Source: Candidatus Delongbacteria bacterium (GTDB lineage Bacteria > Bacteroidota > Bacteroidia > Bacteroidales > ML635J-15). Taken from it: a stretch of DNA of 8,937 nucleotides. Positions within the stretch are counted from its first letter, which is position 1. Every line of letters starts with the position of its first letter. The translations under genes were made by a program, and so were the position numbers. The notes beneath the pieces were generated by a model. The model had not been told where the DNA came from and made no database searches. It saw nothing but the letters and a program-made list of their open reading frames with translations. The DNA lies in the NCBI GenBank assembly GCA_027858215.1, contig JAQIDD010000048.1, positions 1-8,937 of the forward strand. The letters are read 5' to 3'. This document shows, piece after piece, positions 1 through 6,593 of this stretch.

Positions 1-3000
1 GTGGCTTTTTCCCGCAGTTCGTTTATATGCTTGTCTGTCAGCCCGGGAATTTGTCCCTGATGATTTAAAAAGCTCTGCAGTTGCCCCCAGTAAGCGATGC
101 CTTGTGAGAGGCAGCGGTAAAGCAACTCTGTATCTTCAATGAGATACCACAAGTGCAACTTGTTTGTGGAATCACGCAGTAGGTCAAAATCCGGTGGTTT
201 GATGTAGGCGGCGTATGCATGATGCGTTTTGCCTTCCGGTGGGGGTACACTGTAAGTCAGTTTTAGTGTTGTTGGTAGATTTGAAATATGGCGTACGCGT
301 GCACCTGTGGTTTTGTTATCCAGAGGGACAACTGTATAATCAATGCTTTCTTGTTTATCAAGCATGGATTTCCATTTGAAAGCTTCATCTTCCTGGGCGG
401 TGAAATAAAATACCTGTCTGCCTTCTTTGCTGATGGTTATCAGAGTTTCAATGATGGCTTTTGCCCTGATATCGTCGCTGTTGGCGAGCAATTCATCTGC
501 TAGCAAAGGTAAACTGAGGGCTGTTTCATTGTGTTCAATGAAAGCCAGCCTTACGGCCAAGATCAATTGTACCCTTGTGCCTGTGGATAATTCAGACAAT
601 TGTTGTGATTCTTTTAAGATGGTATCTTTGGCTTTGAAAACCGTCTTGTTTTTGTGTTCATCGGTTAATAACTCATACCTGGCATTGGTGATTTTATTAA
701 ACAGGCTTCCACCCCGTTTCAACACTTCCGGTTGATTTTTCTCACGGTGTGTTTGTTTCAATGTTTCAATCACCATGTTGCCGGTAATGGAAGCCATGTT
801 GGTTTCGTATAGTGCTTCCAGCCTTTTGCTTGCTTCGTCTTTTTGACTAAGCAGTTTTTCAAGTTCCTGTCCTTCTTTTTTTTGCTTTATTTCAAACTCA
901 ATTTCATTGATTTGTTTGTTGTATTCATCCCGTTTTTCGCTGATTTGGTTTTGTTCATTGATCTTTTCTTCAATTTCATCCGGTTTCAGTGATGTGATGT
1001 CTTCCTTGTGCTCCTCATACAGCGAATGCTGCATCATGTTCTGTTGTGTTTCATCGTACTTTTTTTGGGCGGCAAATGCTTCTTTGCTGATTTCATCGTA
1101 AGCGGGCTTTTGGTCTGTTAATTGTTGCAGTGCAAGCATGTCCCCGGCATAAATATGTAGCCTGTTGAAAATGTCATTGTATTTATTTTGGTGTGATTCC
1201 AGTTGTTTACGTTCCTGTTCGATGATTTTATTTTTGTCCTTTTGCTGTTGTTCTGCCCGGTTGCGTTTGTCTTCTTCGGTTTTGGTTGTTCTGAATATGC
1301 CGTTGGCTTCGGCAGCATCTCCGGCATGTTCAAGCTGTAATCGGGAAAAAATTTCATTGCATTTTTTCAGGGTTGTATCTTGTGCTTCGCCAAGCTGTGT
1401 CATTTCTGCCTTCAGTTTGGTATGTTTGGTGTGGGCATTTTGCCAGGCCAGGATGTTTTTTAAAAACCAATACATGCTACTGAAATCACTTTTGGCTGCA
1501 TCCGGTAAATTGGGGACGGCTTTCAATTTATCAAGCAATTGTTGATGGGTTTTATTGATGTCGTTGATGTCTGATTTCAGGTCTTCCAGTTGTTGATTCA
1601 GGTTATTAAGCCTCTCGGTGGATTTTTCCTTAAATTCAGCATTGTGTAATGCCTTAATCAGGTTATCCAGTTGGTCAGTTACATCACTCGAATTCCAGGA
1701 TGAAGGGGTCTCCAGCTCGGTTCGCCGGTAATCCGCTTCACGGGTTGTCAGTGTGTTGTTTAGATTGCCTTGTTTTTTGTGTTGCAAGTTTGATATCAAA
1801 GGCAAACCTATGACACCGATTAAGCCGAACAATCCCGGCCATCCGAAAAGGAAACAAATTACAGCCGTAACAATTGCTGTGATGATCATTGCCGGCATGA
1901 GCCATGTATGGCGGGATGCTGAACGTACAGGTGTTTTTAACCACTGCCCGAGGTAATTAATGCCATTTATGAGTGTGTTGGAATTAGGTATTTCGCTTTT
2001 ATCACTGATTTCCTTTTCAATCCGTTCAATTTCTTTGCGAATGATACGCTCCTTCGCAAACACATTGTGAGCACCAGTCAAAAATTTATCCAGGTCTGCA
2101 ATGTCATTCAGTGTAATGCCATCCCATTCGCCTGGTTCAAGTTCGGGATTGATTTTTTTGATGCATTCTTTTTCTTCTGAAATGATGCCTTCGGTTTCTT
2201 TATCAATATCCCGGATTTGCTTTTCATTATCATCTAAGTTTTTAACGTAGTCTTCAAGTGTTGTTAAGGTTTTTTCCGGAACGCCTGATTTTGGGATATG
2301 CAGATTATCAAGTGAAATCTGAAGCTCATTGATTTCTTTTTCTGTTTGTTCTATGGTGTTTTTTATGTTGCGGATATTTGTTTCCAGTCCTTTTGCTTCT
2401 TCAACTTCTTTGCCCGTTACGTCTTTTAGTGTTTTCGGAAATTGGTTCAGGTGTTGGTTATTGCTTTCGGTTTCCTGTTTTACTTTGAGATAACCGGCCA
2501 GGGCTTGATACCATGATGTTAATTTTTCGGCCTGCCTGGTCTTGTTACGTTCGGCATACAGGTTGTCCAGTTCTTTTTCCTTATGTTTGAGTGAGGTGTG
2601 TATTTGTTTGAGATCCTTAAACTCTTTTTCTGCTTTTTTATATGCCAGGTATTCCTTTGTCCTGACAGTTGAAATCTTATCTTCAAATTCCAGTGTGGTT
2701 TTGGCTTCGTCCAGATCATAACCACCAATGGATTCTTTCATGATTTCGTCGGCAAGGTCATGTTCCTCTTTTTGGATGAGGTCCTGGATGGCAAGCATGT
2801 AAAGCCTTCTGTCATCGGCAGCGGGGATGTTGGTTAGTGGTTCATTTTTGCCGCCTTTTTGTGACAGCGTATTGCCGTGGTCAATTTTCAGAAACCAGTC
2901 AGCATCTGTTTTCACAATAGCTTCAGCATGCAGATGACTGATGTCATTTTTCCAGATGAGCGATTGAATTGTGCGGGCTGTGGTACTTTTTCCTGAAGCG

Positions 3001-3119
3001 TTTGCCCCGGTAATGATATTGATGTTGTTGTTGAGATCCTCCATGGCAGGCAAGCCGTTGGAAAAGCCTGGTGCTTTATGGATTTTCAGTGATTTGAATG
3101 TCAGTGCCGTTTTTTTCAT
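1..3119 (-). CDS. Membrane-anchored Rad50/SbcC-like ATPase (YhaN-type), partial at its C-terminus
   Basis: This SMC/Rad50-like ATPase probably partners the Mre11-like nuclease encoded just upstream, in DNA end processing or repair. The frame is open from an ATG at 3119 to the window edge, 1039 codons with no stop, so the C-terminus is missing. Seen: Walker A GANASGKST at residues 38-46; long Lys/Glu/Gln-rich coiled coils at about 150-400 and 450-820; a strongly hydrophobic double segment at about 406-443 that reads as two membrane helices with a Gly/Pro turn; the ABC signature LSTGTRVQL from residue 844; Walker B LPLLADE with D875 and E876; then FTAQ ending at Q909, where an H-loop His is usual. 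At least 130 residues follow the ATPase head, an extension I do not recognise. I saw no CxxC zinc hook. The central membrane hairpin matches what I know of Bacillus YhaN. Its start overlaps the upstream stop (ATGA), suggesting translational coupling. Family assignment is firm; the membrane location is inferred from hydrophobicity. Confidence 0.9.
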   Translation of the reverse strand, partial: MKKTALTFKSLKIHKAPGFSNGLPAMEDLNNNINIITGANASGKSTTARTIQSLIWKNDISHLHAEAIVKTDADWFLKIDHGNTLSQKGGKNEPLTNIPAADDRRLYMLAIQDLIQKEEHDLADEIMKESIGGYDLDEAKTTLEFEDKISTVRTKEYLAYKKAEKEFKDLKQIHTSLKHKEKELDNLYAERNKTRQAEKLTSWYQALAGYLKVKQETESNNQHLNQFPKTLKDVTGKEVEEAKGLETNIRNIKNTIEQTEKEINELQISLDNLHIPKSGVPEKTLTTLEDYVKNLDDNEKQIRDIDKETEGIISEEKECIKKINPELEPGEWDGITLNDIADLDKFLTGAHNVFAKERIIRKEIERIEKEISDKSEIPNSNTLINGINYLGQWLKTPVRSASRHTWLMPAMIITAIVTAVICFLFGWPGLFGLIGVIGLPLISNLQHKKQGNLNNTLTTREADYRRTELETPSSWNSSDVTDQLDNLIKALHNAEFKEKSTERLNNLNQQLEDLKSDINDINKTHQQLLDKLKAVPNLPDAAKSDFSSMYWFLKNILAWQNAHTKHTKLKAEMTQLGEAQDTTLKKCNEIFSRLQLEHAGDAAEANGIFRTTKTEEDKRNRAEQQQKDKNKIIEQERKQLESHQNKYNDIFNRLHIYAGDMLALQQLTDQKPAYDEISKEAFAAQKKYDETQQNMMQHSLYEEHKEDITSLKPDEIEEKINEQNQISEKRDEYNKQINEIEFEIKQKKEGQELEKLLSQKDEASKRLEALYETNMASITGNMVIETLKQTHREKNQPEVLKRGGSLFNKITNARYELLTDEHKNKTVFKAKDTILKESQQLSELSTGTRVQLILAVRLAFIEHNETALSLPLLADELLANSDDIRAKAIIETLITISKEGRQVFYFTAQEDEAFKWKSMLDKQESIDYTVVPLDNKTTGARVRHISNLPTTLKLTYSVPPPEGKTHHAYAAYIKPPDFDLLRDSTNKLHLWYLIEDTELLYRCLSQGIAYWGQLQSFLNHQGQIPGLTDKHINELREKA

Positions 3120-4417
3120 GATTGTGCATTTTTAGTCTGTAACAGCAAAGCATCCAGGGTATGATTACAGGTTTCTAACAGGTACTCTCTGGCTTCATTG
3201 TCTATATCCGTATTGTCCGGGTCATAGTCATGAAAAAGCGTTGAGTATGTTTTGGCGCTGATCACTTCTTTTTGTTTTTTCTTCCATTTTTCCATCAAAT
3301 CTTCGATAAATGGAGAGGTTTCGTTGTTCTCCAGTTTTAGTATTGTGTCTGCGAGAATGCCGGCCGGGGATGATTGTTTCGCCAGGTCTTTGAGCTTGGC
3401 ACCGGCAGGTTTTAGTTTGTTGTGGAGTTTACGTACCGATGCGGTCAAATTTGAATCTTCAATTATCGCTTCATTGGTGATTTCCTGTTGAAGGGAGTCT
3501 ACCAGGGTATGTTCCCTGAATTTTCCTGTTATTTCAATATCATAAACCAGGTAACGCAGGTTTGGGGATGTTTTTTGTATGTTGCCTACGTTTTTATTGA
3601 GTGCTGTCACGATGATGCTTCTGATGTCATTGACAGATTCAGGGGTGCCAGTGTCAATGGATAGCTTTTCGTATCTGACAGGTGAAAAATCCAGCCACTC
3701 ATGGGTAATGTTGTTTTTGCCTTCGATGGTAAGTAATAAAGGCCCGTGTTTTCCCGATTCTTTAGAACTTAATGCATGGGGTGAGCCGGGATACAATATT
3801 TTACATTGGGTGTCTGACAGTAAGCCGGGTTTATGGATATGTCCCAGTATCCACATGTCAATATTTTTATTGAAAAAATCTTGTTCCTGTACGGGTGCGT
3901 AATTGCTGGATATCATCCCGTAGTCAGCATGCAACAGGCCGATGGCAGGGATGTCGGGATTGATGTTTTCCAGATTGAATTTGGTTAACGGATTAAAAGG
4001 CACGTAGGTAGCGTGAAAAGACCATCCTGCAATCTGAATACCCCCGTTTTGCGTATTCAATGTTTTTAGTTCCCATTTGCCATTTGTTCCCAGTAAATGC
4101 ACATTGTTGAAATTTCTTGTTTTTATAACTTCCGGTAATACATCATGGTCGTGATTGCCTGCTACCATGCATACCGCGATGTTGTTTTCATTCAGTTTTT
4201 CGCAGCCTGTCTCTAAGGCTTTGTTGGCTTCGAAAAATTTATTGTCTTGGTCCACAATATCCCCACTGAGTAAAATGGCATCAATACCGGTATCAATGGC
4301 ATAATCAACCATACGGTTCCATGTGTGTTTTGTGGCAATTTCCCGGGCATCTTCAGGCACGTCTGATGAGCGTTTACCCAAATGTATATCGCCTGTTGCC
4401 AGTATTTTTACAGCCAT
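3116..4417 (-). CDS. Mre11/SbcD-like metallophosphoesterase nuclease (YhaO-type)
   Basis: This is a calcineurin-like phosphoesterase of the Mre11/SbcD/YhaO class, predicted to be a two-metal (usually Mn) DNA exo/endonuclease working with the Rad50-like ATPase encoded next. From the chosen start the protein has 433 residues. All family metal motifs are visible: D10-x-H12 (ATGDIHLGK), G52-D53-IV-D56, G87-N88-H89-D90, H163 (LLHADYG) and G192-H193-I-H195. The catalytic domain fills about residues 1-240. The rest is the cap and a lysine-rich helical tail that could hold the ATPase-binding region. I start at MAVKILATGDIH (ATG at 4417) because the metal-binding strand begins there, as in the family. 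An in-frame ATG at 4519 would add 34 residues with no family resemblance. The stop TGA shares the ATGA overlap with the next gene, so the two are almost certainly co-transcribed. Known family role: DNA double-strand-break or hairpin processing; in vivo role here is inferred. Confidence 0.92.
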   Translation of the reverse strand: MAVKILATGDIHLGKRSSDVPEDAREIATKHTWNRMVDYAIDTGIDAILLSGDIVDQDNKFFEANKALETGCEKLNENNIAVCMVAGNHDHDVLPEVIKTRNFNNVHLLGTNGKWELKTLNTQNGGIQIAGWSFHATYVPFNPLTKFNLENINPDIPAIGLLHADYGMISSNYAPVQEQDFFNKNIDMWILGHIHKPGLLSDTQCKILYPGSPHALSSKESGKHGPLLLTIEGKNNITHEWLDFSPVRYEKLSIDTGTPESVNDIRSIIVTALNKNVGNIQKTSPNLRYLVYDIEITGKFREHTLVDSLQQEITNEAIIEDSNLTASVRKLHNKLKPAGAKLKDLAKQSSPAGILADTILKLENNETSPFIEDLMEKWKKKQKEVISAKTYSTLFHDYDPDNTDIDNEAREYLLETCNHTLDALLLQTKNAQS

Positions 4418-4648
4418 AAAGGATTGAATTAGATTACATGAAAAGACCCATAAAGAAAAACAAAAAATCACAGAATGAAAATGGGTAGATGTTGAACCTT
4501 TGGTATTTTTATTCAACAATCAGCAGCAACAATTGGCAGGTTATTTTTTCTGTCTTTGTAAAAACAAATAGAACGAGCCTGCATGTTCAGGTTTTTTTAC
4601 AAAACATTATCTTCACATTTTTGTTTTGTAATAGTATATTATTCTGTC
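4418..4648. promoter_or_regulatory. Divergent intergenic spacer between the nuclease operon and arfB
   Basis: This AT-rich 231-bp spacer separates two divergently transcribed genes, so promoters for both should lie here. I could not place a convincing Bacteroidota promoter (TTTG about 20 bp before TAnnTTTG) on either strand. Two small inverted repeats are visible: GTTGAA at 4491-4496 with TTCAAC at 4512-4517, and CCTG/CAGG at 4578-4590 followed by a run of seven T on the plus strand. The second looks like a weak terminator or attenuator in the arfB leader. No coding sequence is supported here. Confidence 0.45.
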
Positions 4649-5068
4649 ATGACTGATGATTTCAACACAGAAGCCCTGATAAAGGAACTTGATTTTCAGA
4701 CCAGCCGCAGCGGAGGCAAAGGTGGCCAGCATGTGAACAAAACCGAAACCCGTGTGCAGGTGTTTTTTGATGTTGATGCCTGTCAGGCACTCACAGATGA
4801 CCAGAAATCACGTTTGCTTAAGAAAGGTACATCATACTTGACATCATACAATGTCCTGCAAATGACCTGCGACACCGGACGTTCCCAGTCAGCAAACAAG
4901 CAGGAAGTCACAGAAAAGCTGCTTGAATTTATCAAAACCGCTTTGAAACCGGAGAAAATGCGCAAAAAAACACGGGTTCCCCGCAAGCAAAAGAAAAAGC
5001 GCTTGGATAACAAACGCAAACAAGCTGAAAAAAAGCAACAACGAAAACCACCTGATGTTCCGGAATAA
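4649..5068 (+). CDS. arfB: ArfB-type ribosome-rescue peptidyl-tRNA hydrolase
   Basis: ArfB (YaeJ, ICT1-like) enters ribosomes stalled on mRNA lacking a stop codon and hydrolyses the peptidyl-tRNA. The protein has 139 residues, nearly the same as E. coli ArfB (140). The catalytic GGQ is at residues 25-27 inside SGGKGGQHVNKTET, the class-I release-factor signature. A RSQSANK stretch matches the conserved RSQ..NR region of ArfB. The last 35 or so residues are very rich in Lys and Arg (KKTRVPRKQKKKRLDNK), the tail that ArfB threads into the empty mRNA channel. There is no stop-codon-recognition domain, so this is not RF1 or RF2. I chose the ATG at 4649 because the family domain begins right after it; the ATG at 4583 would add 22 unrelated residues. 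It is a single gene, divergent from the nuclease operon, and its TAA stop is followed by a non-coding, structured region. Confidence 0.93.
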   Translation: MTDDFNTEALIKELDFQTSRSGGKGGQHVNKTETRVQVFFDVDACQALTDDQKSRLLKKGTSYLTSYNVLQMTCDTGRSQSANKQEVTEKLLEFIKTALKPEKMRKKTRVPRKQKKKRLDNKRKQAEKKQQRKPPDVPE

Positions 5069-5084
5069 TGATCATGTGGGCGGC

Positions 5085-5243
5085 TAAGCTTCCTGAACGT
5101 CAGCTTACCGGCCTGCGCCTCCAAGCTGCCCTGCTTCGGCGGAGGCTGCATCCTGTGGACAGGAGCTTCTCTCCGGTCGCTCTGCCACAGCAGCACCAGC
5201 ACCGCCTCACTGCGGGCAGGCTTTCCGGCTCCGTTCTGCCGCA
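5085..5243. repeat. Series of short GC-rich hairpins
   Basis: At least three local inverted repeats follow one another. TAAGCT 5085-5090 pairs with AGCTTA 5102-5107, with flanking GG/CC across one bulged base. GCCTCC 5117-5122 pairs with GGAGGC 5141-5146, with an inner AAGC/GCTT stem at 5123-5126 and 5133-5136. TGCGGGCAG 5211-5219 pairs with CTGCCGCA 5236-5243 with one bulged G. A tight TCCTG/CAGGA stem sits at 5151-5155 and 5160-5164. The first hairpin starts 17 bp after the arfB stop, but none has a T-run, so they are not classic terminators. They may belong to a structured RNA or mobile element. Confidence 0.5.
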
Positions 5244-5380
5244 AGAAAATCGCTGCATCCAAAAAAAACATCAGTTTTCAAAGATTGATTATTTTCAGCG
5301 CCAGGACGCAGGTGGAAAGCCAGCCGAAAGGAATGCACAGGAAAAATGGCAGCAGCAGAGCGACCAGCGAAAGCTCCTGC
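5159..5380. repeat. Large imperfect palindrome (two diverged inverted arms)
   Basis: The minus strand of 5159-5250 and the plus strand of 5291-5380 share collinear blocks in the same order. ATTTTC is at 5245-5250 and 5291-5296. GGAAAGCC is at 5219-5226 and 5314-5321. CAGAGCGACC is at 5175-5184 and 5356-5365. AAGCTCCTG is at 5160-5168 and 5371-5379. The spacing between the second and third blocks is 34 bases in both arms. The arms flank a 40-bp centre. One arm translates to RQNGAGKPA...QSDRR and the other to RQDAGGKPA...QSDQR, so the resemblance is also visible at protein level. This is an inverted duplication or a long hairpin-forming element; its nature is unknown. Confidence 0.6.
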
Positions 5381-5388
5381 TGCAACAT
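5278..5388 (-). CDS. Possible 36-residue hydrophobic peptide, doubtful
   Basis: A small ORF (ATG at 5388, TGA at 5278) would encode a 36-residue, strongly hydrophobic peptide with a segment like LSLVALLLPFFLCIPFGWL that could span a membrane. It lies inside the palindrome arm, and the same frame reopens after the TGA with MFFLDAAIFLRQ. I see no ribosome-binding site or recognised family. The hydrophobicity may simply result from a CTG/CTT-rich repeat arm, so I rate it unlikely to be a real gene. Confidence 0.12.
   Translation of the reverse strand: MLQQELSLVALLLPFFLCIPFGWLSTCVLALKIINL
5349..5383. repeat. Strong local hairpin in the right palindrome arm
   Basis: GCAGCAG at 5349-5355 pairs with CTGCTGC at 5377-5383. 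After a two-base bulge, GAGC at 5358-5361 pairs with GCTC at 5373-5376, closing an 11-base loop. This gives 11 base pairs in total. The stem is within the region that also matches the left arm, so it can form either a local or a long-range pairing. Confidence 0.5.
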
Positions 5389-5555
5389 ATTTTTTCCGTG
5401 CAATGCTGAGGCTGCTTGAAACCGAAGGCCGCCCGAGCGCCCAAATCATAAAAACCTCGAACCCTTGTACGCCTATCGGTGGATCCAACCTCAAATTCAG
5501 TAAGACCCGAAATTCGCAAGCCTTTTGGTGCAGAGAATTGCGTGGGTCAAACTAA

Positions 5556-5587
5556 TCCCGATGAAGGAGGGACGACTGATATCGGGA
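5556..5587. terminator. Inverted repeat just after the DHOD-like gene, possible terminator
   Basis: TCCCGAT at 5556-5562 and ATCGGGA at 5581-5587 form a perfect 7-bp inverted repeat around an 18-base loop. It starts 8 bp downstream of the TAG stop of the minus-strand DHOD-like gene. The position fits a transcription end, but the loop is long and no T-run follows on the minus strand, so an intrinsic terminator is only a weak possibility. Confidence 0.3.
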
Positions 5588-5595
5588 CCTTCAAC

Positions 5596-6582
5596 CTACC
5601 GATGCTCCGAATAATACTTCATAAACTGGGCCCGCTCGTAAATCATGGGTCGCTTGATGTTGCTCTGAGCGAGTTTGCCGATGATGTCTGCAAGTTTTTC
5701 ATAGCCTTTTTTGTCCATCCAGGCGTTGATGGTGTTCAGCATGCTTTTGATTTCATCCGGGCCTTCTTTGTACAGCACAGAGGCAATCTGAACCGCGCTA
5801 GCGCCAATCAGTAGGTTTTTCAGTACCGCTTCACCGTCGTGTATGCCGTGAGAAGCTGCCAGGTCGCTGCCAACCTTGCCGTACAATGCTCCTACCCAAC
5901 GCAGGCACATGGCATTTTCCTCAGGAACAGAGTAAATATGGCCGCTTTTGACTTCTTCCTTGTCCAGATCCACATCGGGATTGTAAAAACGATTGAACAG
6001 AACCAGGGCTTTTACCTGTGGTTCATTGGAAAGTTTTACCATCCGCCGGCTGAGTGATGTGAAATAATAGCTTGTTTTGACAGCCAAAGGCAAATCACAG
6101 GCATTGCTAACTTCCTGTACAATCTGATGATAATTCTTAACCAACTTGTCTGCTTCCTGTTCCGGGTCAGAGGGAAGCACGAAGATGTTGAGCTCGAGGC
6201 CATCGGCTCCAGCATTTTCTATTTTTTTGGCAAAATCTGTCCATTCACCTGCCGAAATGCAGTTGATGCTGGCTATGACGGGAATGTCAACTGCAGCTTT
6301 GGTGTCTTTGATGAGTTTCAAATAGGCATCCAGATTGTGTTTGCGTGTATAAAACGACACGTAATTTTCCACATCATCGTAATTGCCGTACATGTTGTTG
6401 ACAGCCTGAGAATCCACTTCCATGTTGATTTGCTCCTCAAACAGGGATTTCAGTACAACCGCTCCGGCGCCTGCCTCGGCAAGTTTTTTAATTTTTTCGG
6501 GTTTGTCAGTCATGCCTGAACTACCTGCAATGATAGGGGAATCAAGTTTCAGGCCCATGTATTGTGTTGTAAGATTTGCCAT
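5596..6582 (-). CDS. Dihydroorotate dehydrogenase-like FMN protein, atypical active site
   Basis: This 328-residue TIM-barrel flavoprotein resembles class-1 dihydroorotate dehydrogenases and the pyrimidine domain of dihydropyrimidine dehydrogenase (PreA). It fits best in the 'DHOD-like' subgroup (cd04739 as I remember it), which keeps the FMN site but lacks some catalytic residues. Seen: the N-terminal strand LDSPIIAGSSGMT (13-25), ASINCISAGEW (104-114), GADGLELN (125-132), the FMN-contacting Lys in LAVKTSYYF (K169), and the phosphate-binding end SHGIHDGEAVLKNLLIGAS (244-262). Where true enzymes have a SCP-type loop with the catalytic Cys (or Ser), this protein reads NIFVLPSDP (132-140). It is therefore unlikely to be PyrD. 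It starts 11 bp after the stop of the iron-sulphur flavoprotein gene, so they form an operon, and electrons may pass between the two proteins. Substrate unknown. Confidence 0.85.
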   Translation of the reverse strand: MANLTTQYMGLKLDSPIIAGSSGMTDKPEKIKKLAEAGAGAVVLKSLFEEQINMEVDSQAVNNMYGNYDDVENYVSFYTRKHNLDAYLKLIKDTKAAVDIPVIASINCISAGEWTDFAKKIENAGADGLELNIFVLPSDPEQEADKLVKNYHQIVQEVSNACDLPLAVKTSYYFTSLSRRMVKLSNEPQVKALVLFNRFYNPDVDLDKEEVKSGHIYSVPEENAMCLRWVGALYGKVGSDLAASHGIHDGEAVLKNLLIGASAVQIASVLYKEGPDEIKSMLNTINAWMDKKGYEKLADIIGKLAQSNIKRPMIYERAQFMKYYSEHR

Positions 6583-6593
6583 AATATCAGGTT

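Larger units (their letters stand above)
5069..5595. other. Gene-free convergent spacer, GC-rich and repeat-like
   Basis: This 527-bp stretch lies between the ends of arfB (plus) and the DHOD-like gene (minus). Several ORFs of 70-160 codons overlap here in different frames, but none has a recognisable domain and most run into flanking genes as shadows. The left part (about 5080-5245) is visibly richer in G and C than the flanking genes. The stretch holds the imperfect palindrome and hairpins listed separately. From memory only, similar ORF fragments seem to recur between genes in Bacteroidota genomes, which would fit a dispersed element. I could not check this. Confidence 0.6.

Noticed and set aside
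1165..1545. Plus-strand ORF of 126 codons rich in Ser, Cys and Leu
   Set aside because: It is antisense to the coiled-coil region of the ATPase. Its Ser/Leu/Cys content is what reverse reading of Glu/Gln/Lys-rich codons gives.
4418..4519. Upstream ATG extending the Mre11-like protein by 34 residues, with a hydrophobic stretch that resembles a signal peptide
   Set aside because: The family starts with the metal-binding strand at MAVKILATGDIH, and a secreted DNA nuclease partner of a cytoplasmic ATPase makes little sense. I see no support for the longer form.
4783..5271. Minus-strand ORF of 162 codons opposite the end of arfB
   Set aside because: Its second half is the antisense of arfB, which has a clear GGQ family match. 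The first half lies in the palindrome.
5068..5409. Plus-strand ORF of 113 codons after arfB
   Set aside because: It runs through the hairpins and both palindrome arms, its composition is unlike a protein (many Gln, Arg and Leu runs), and no domain is recognisable. It is better explained by the repeat element.
5455..5500. GGGTTCGAGG on the minus strand, resembling a tRNA T-loop
   Set aside because: The flanking bases do not form a T-stem, and no acceptor stem, anticodon arm or CCA is found around it.
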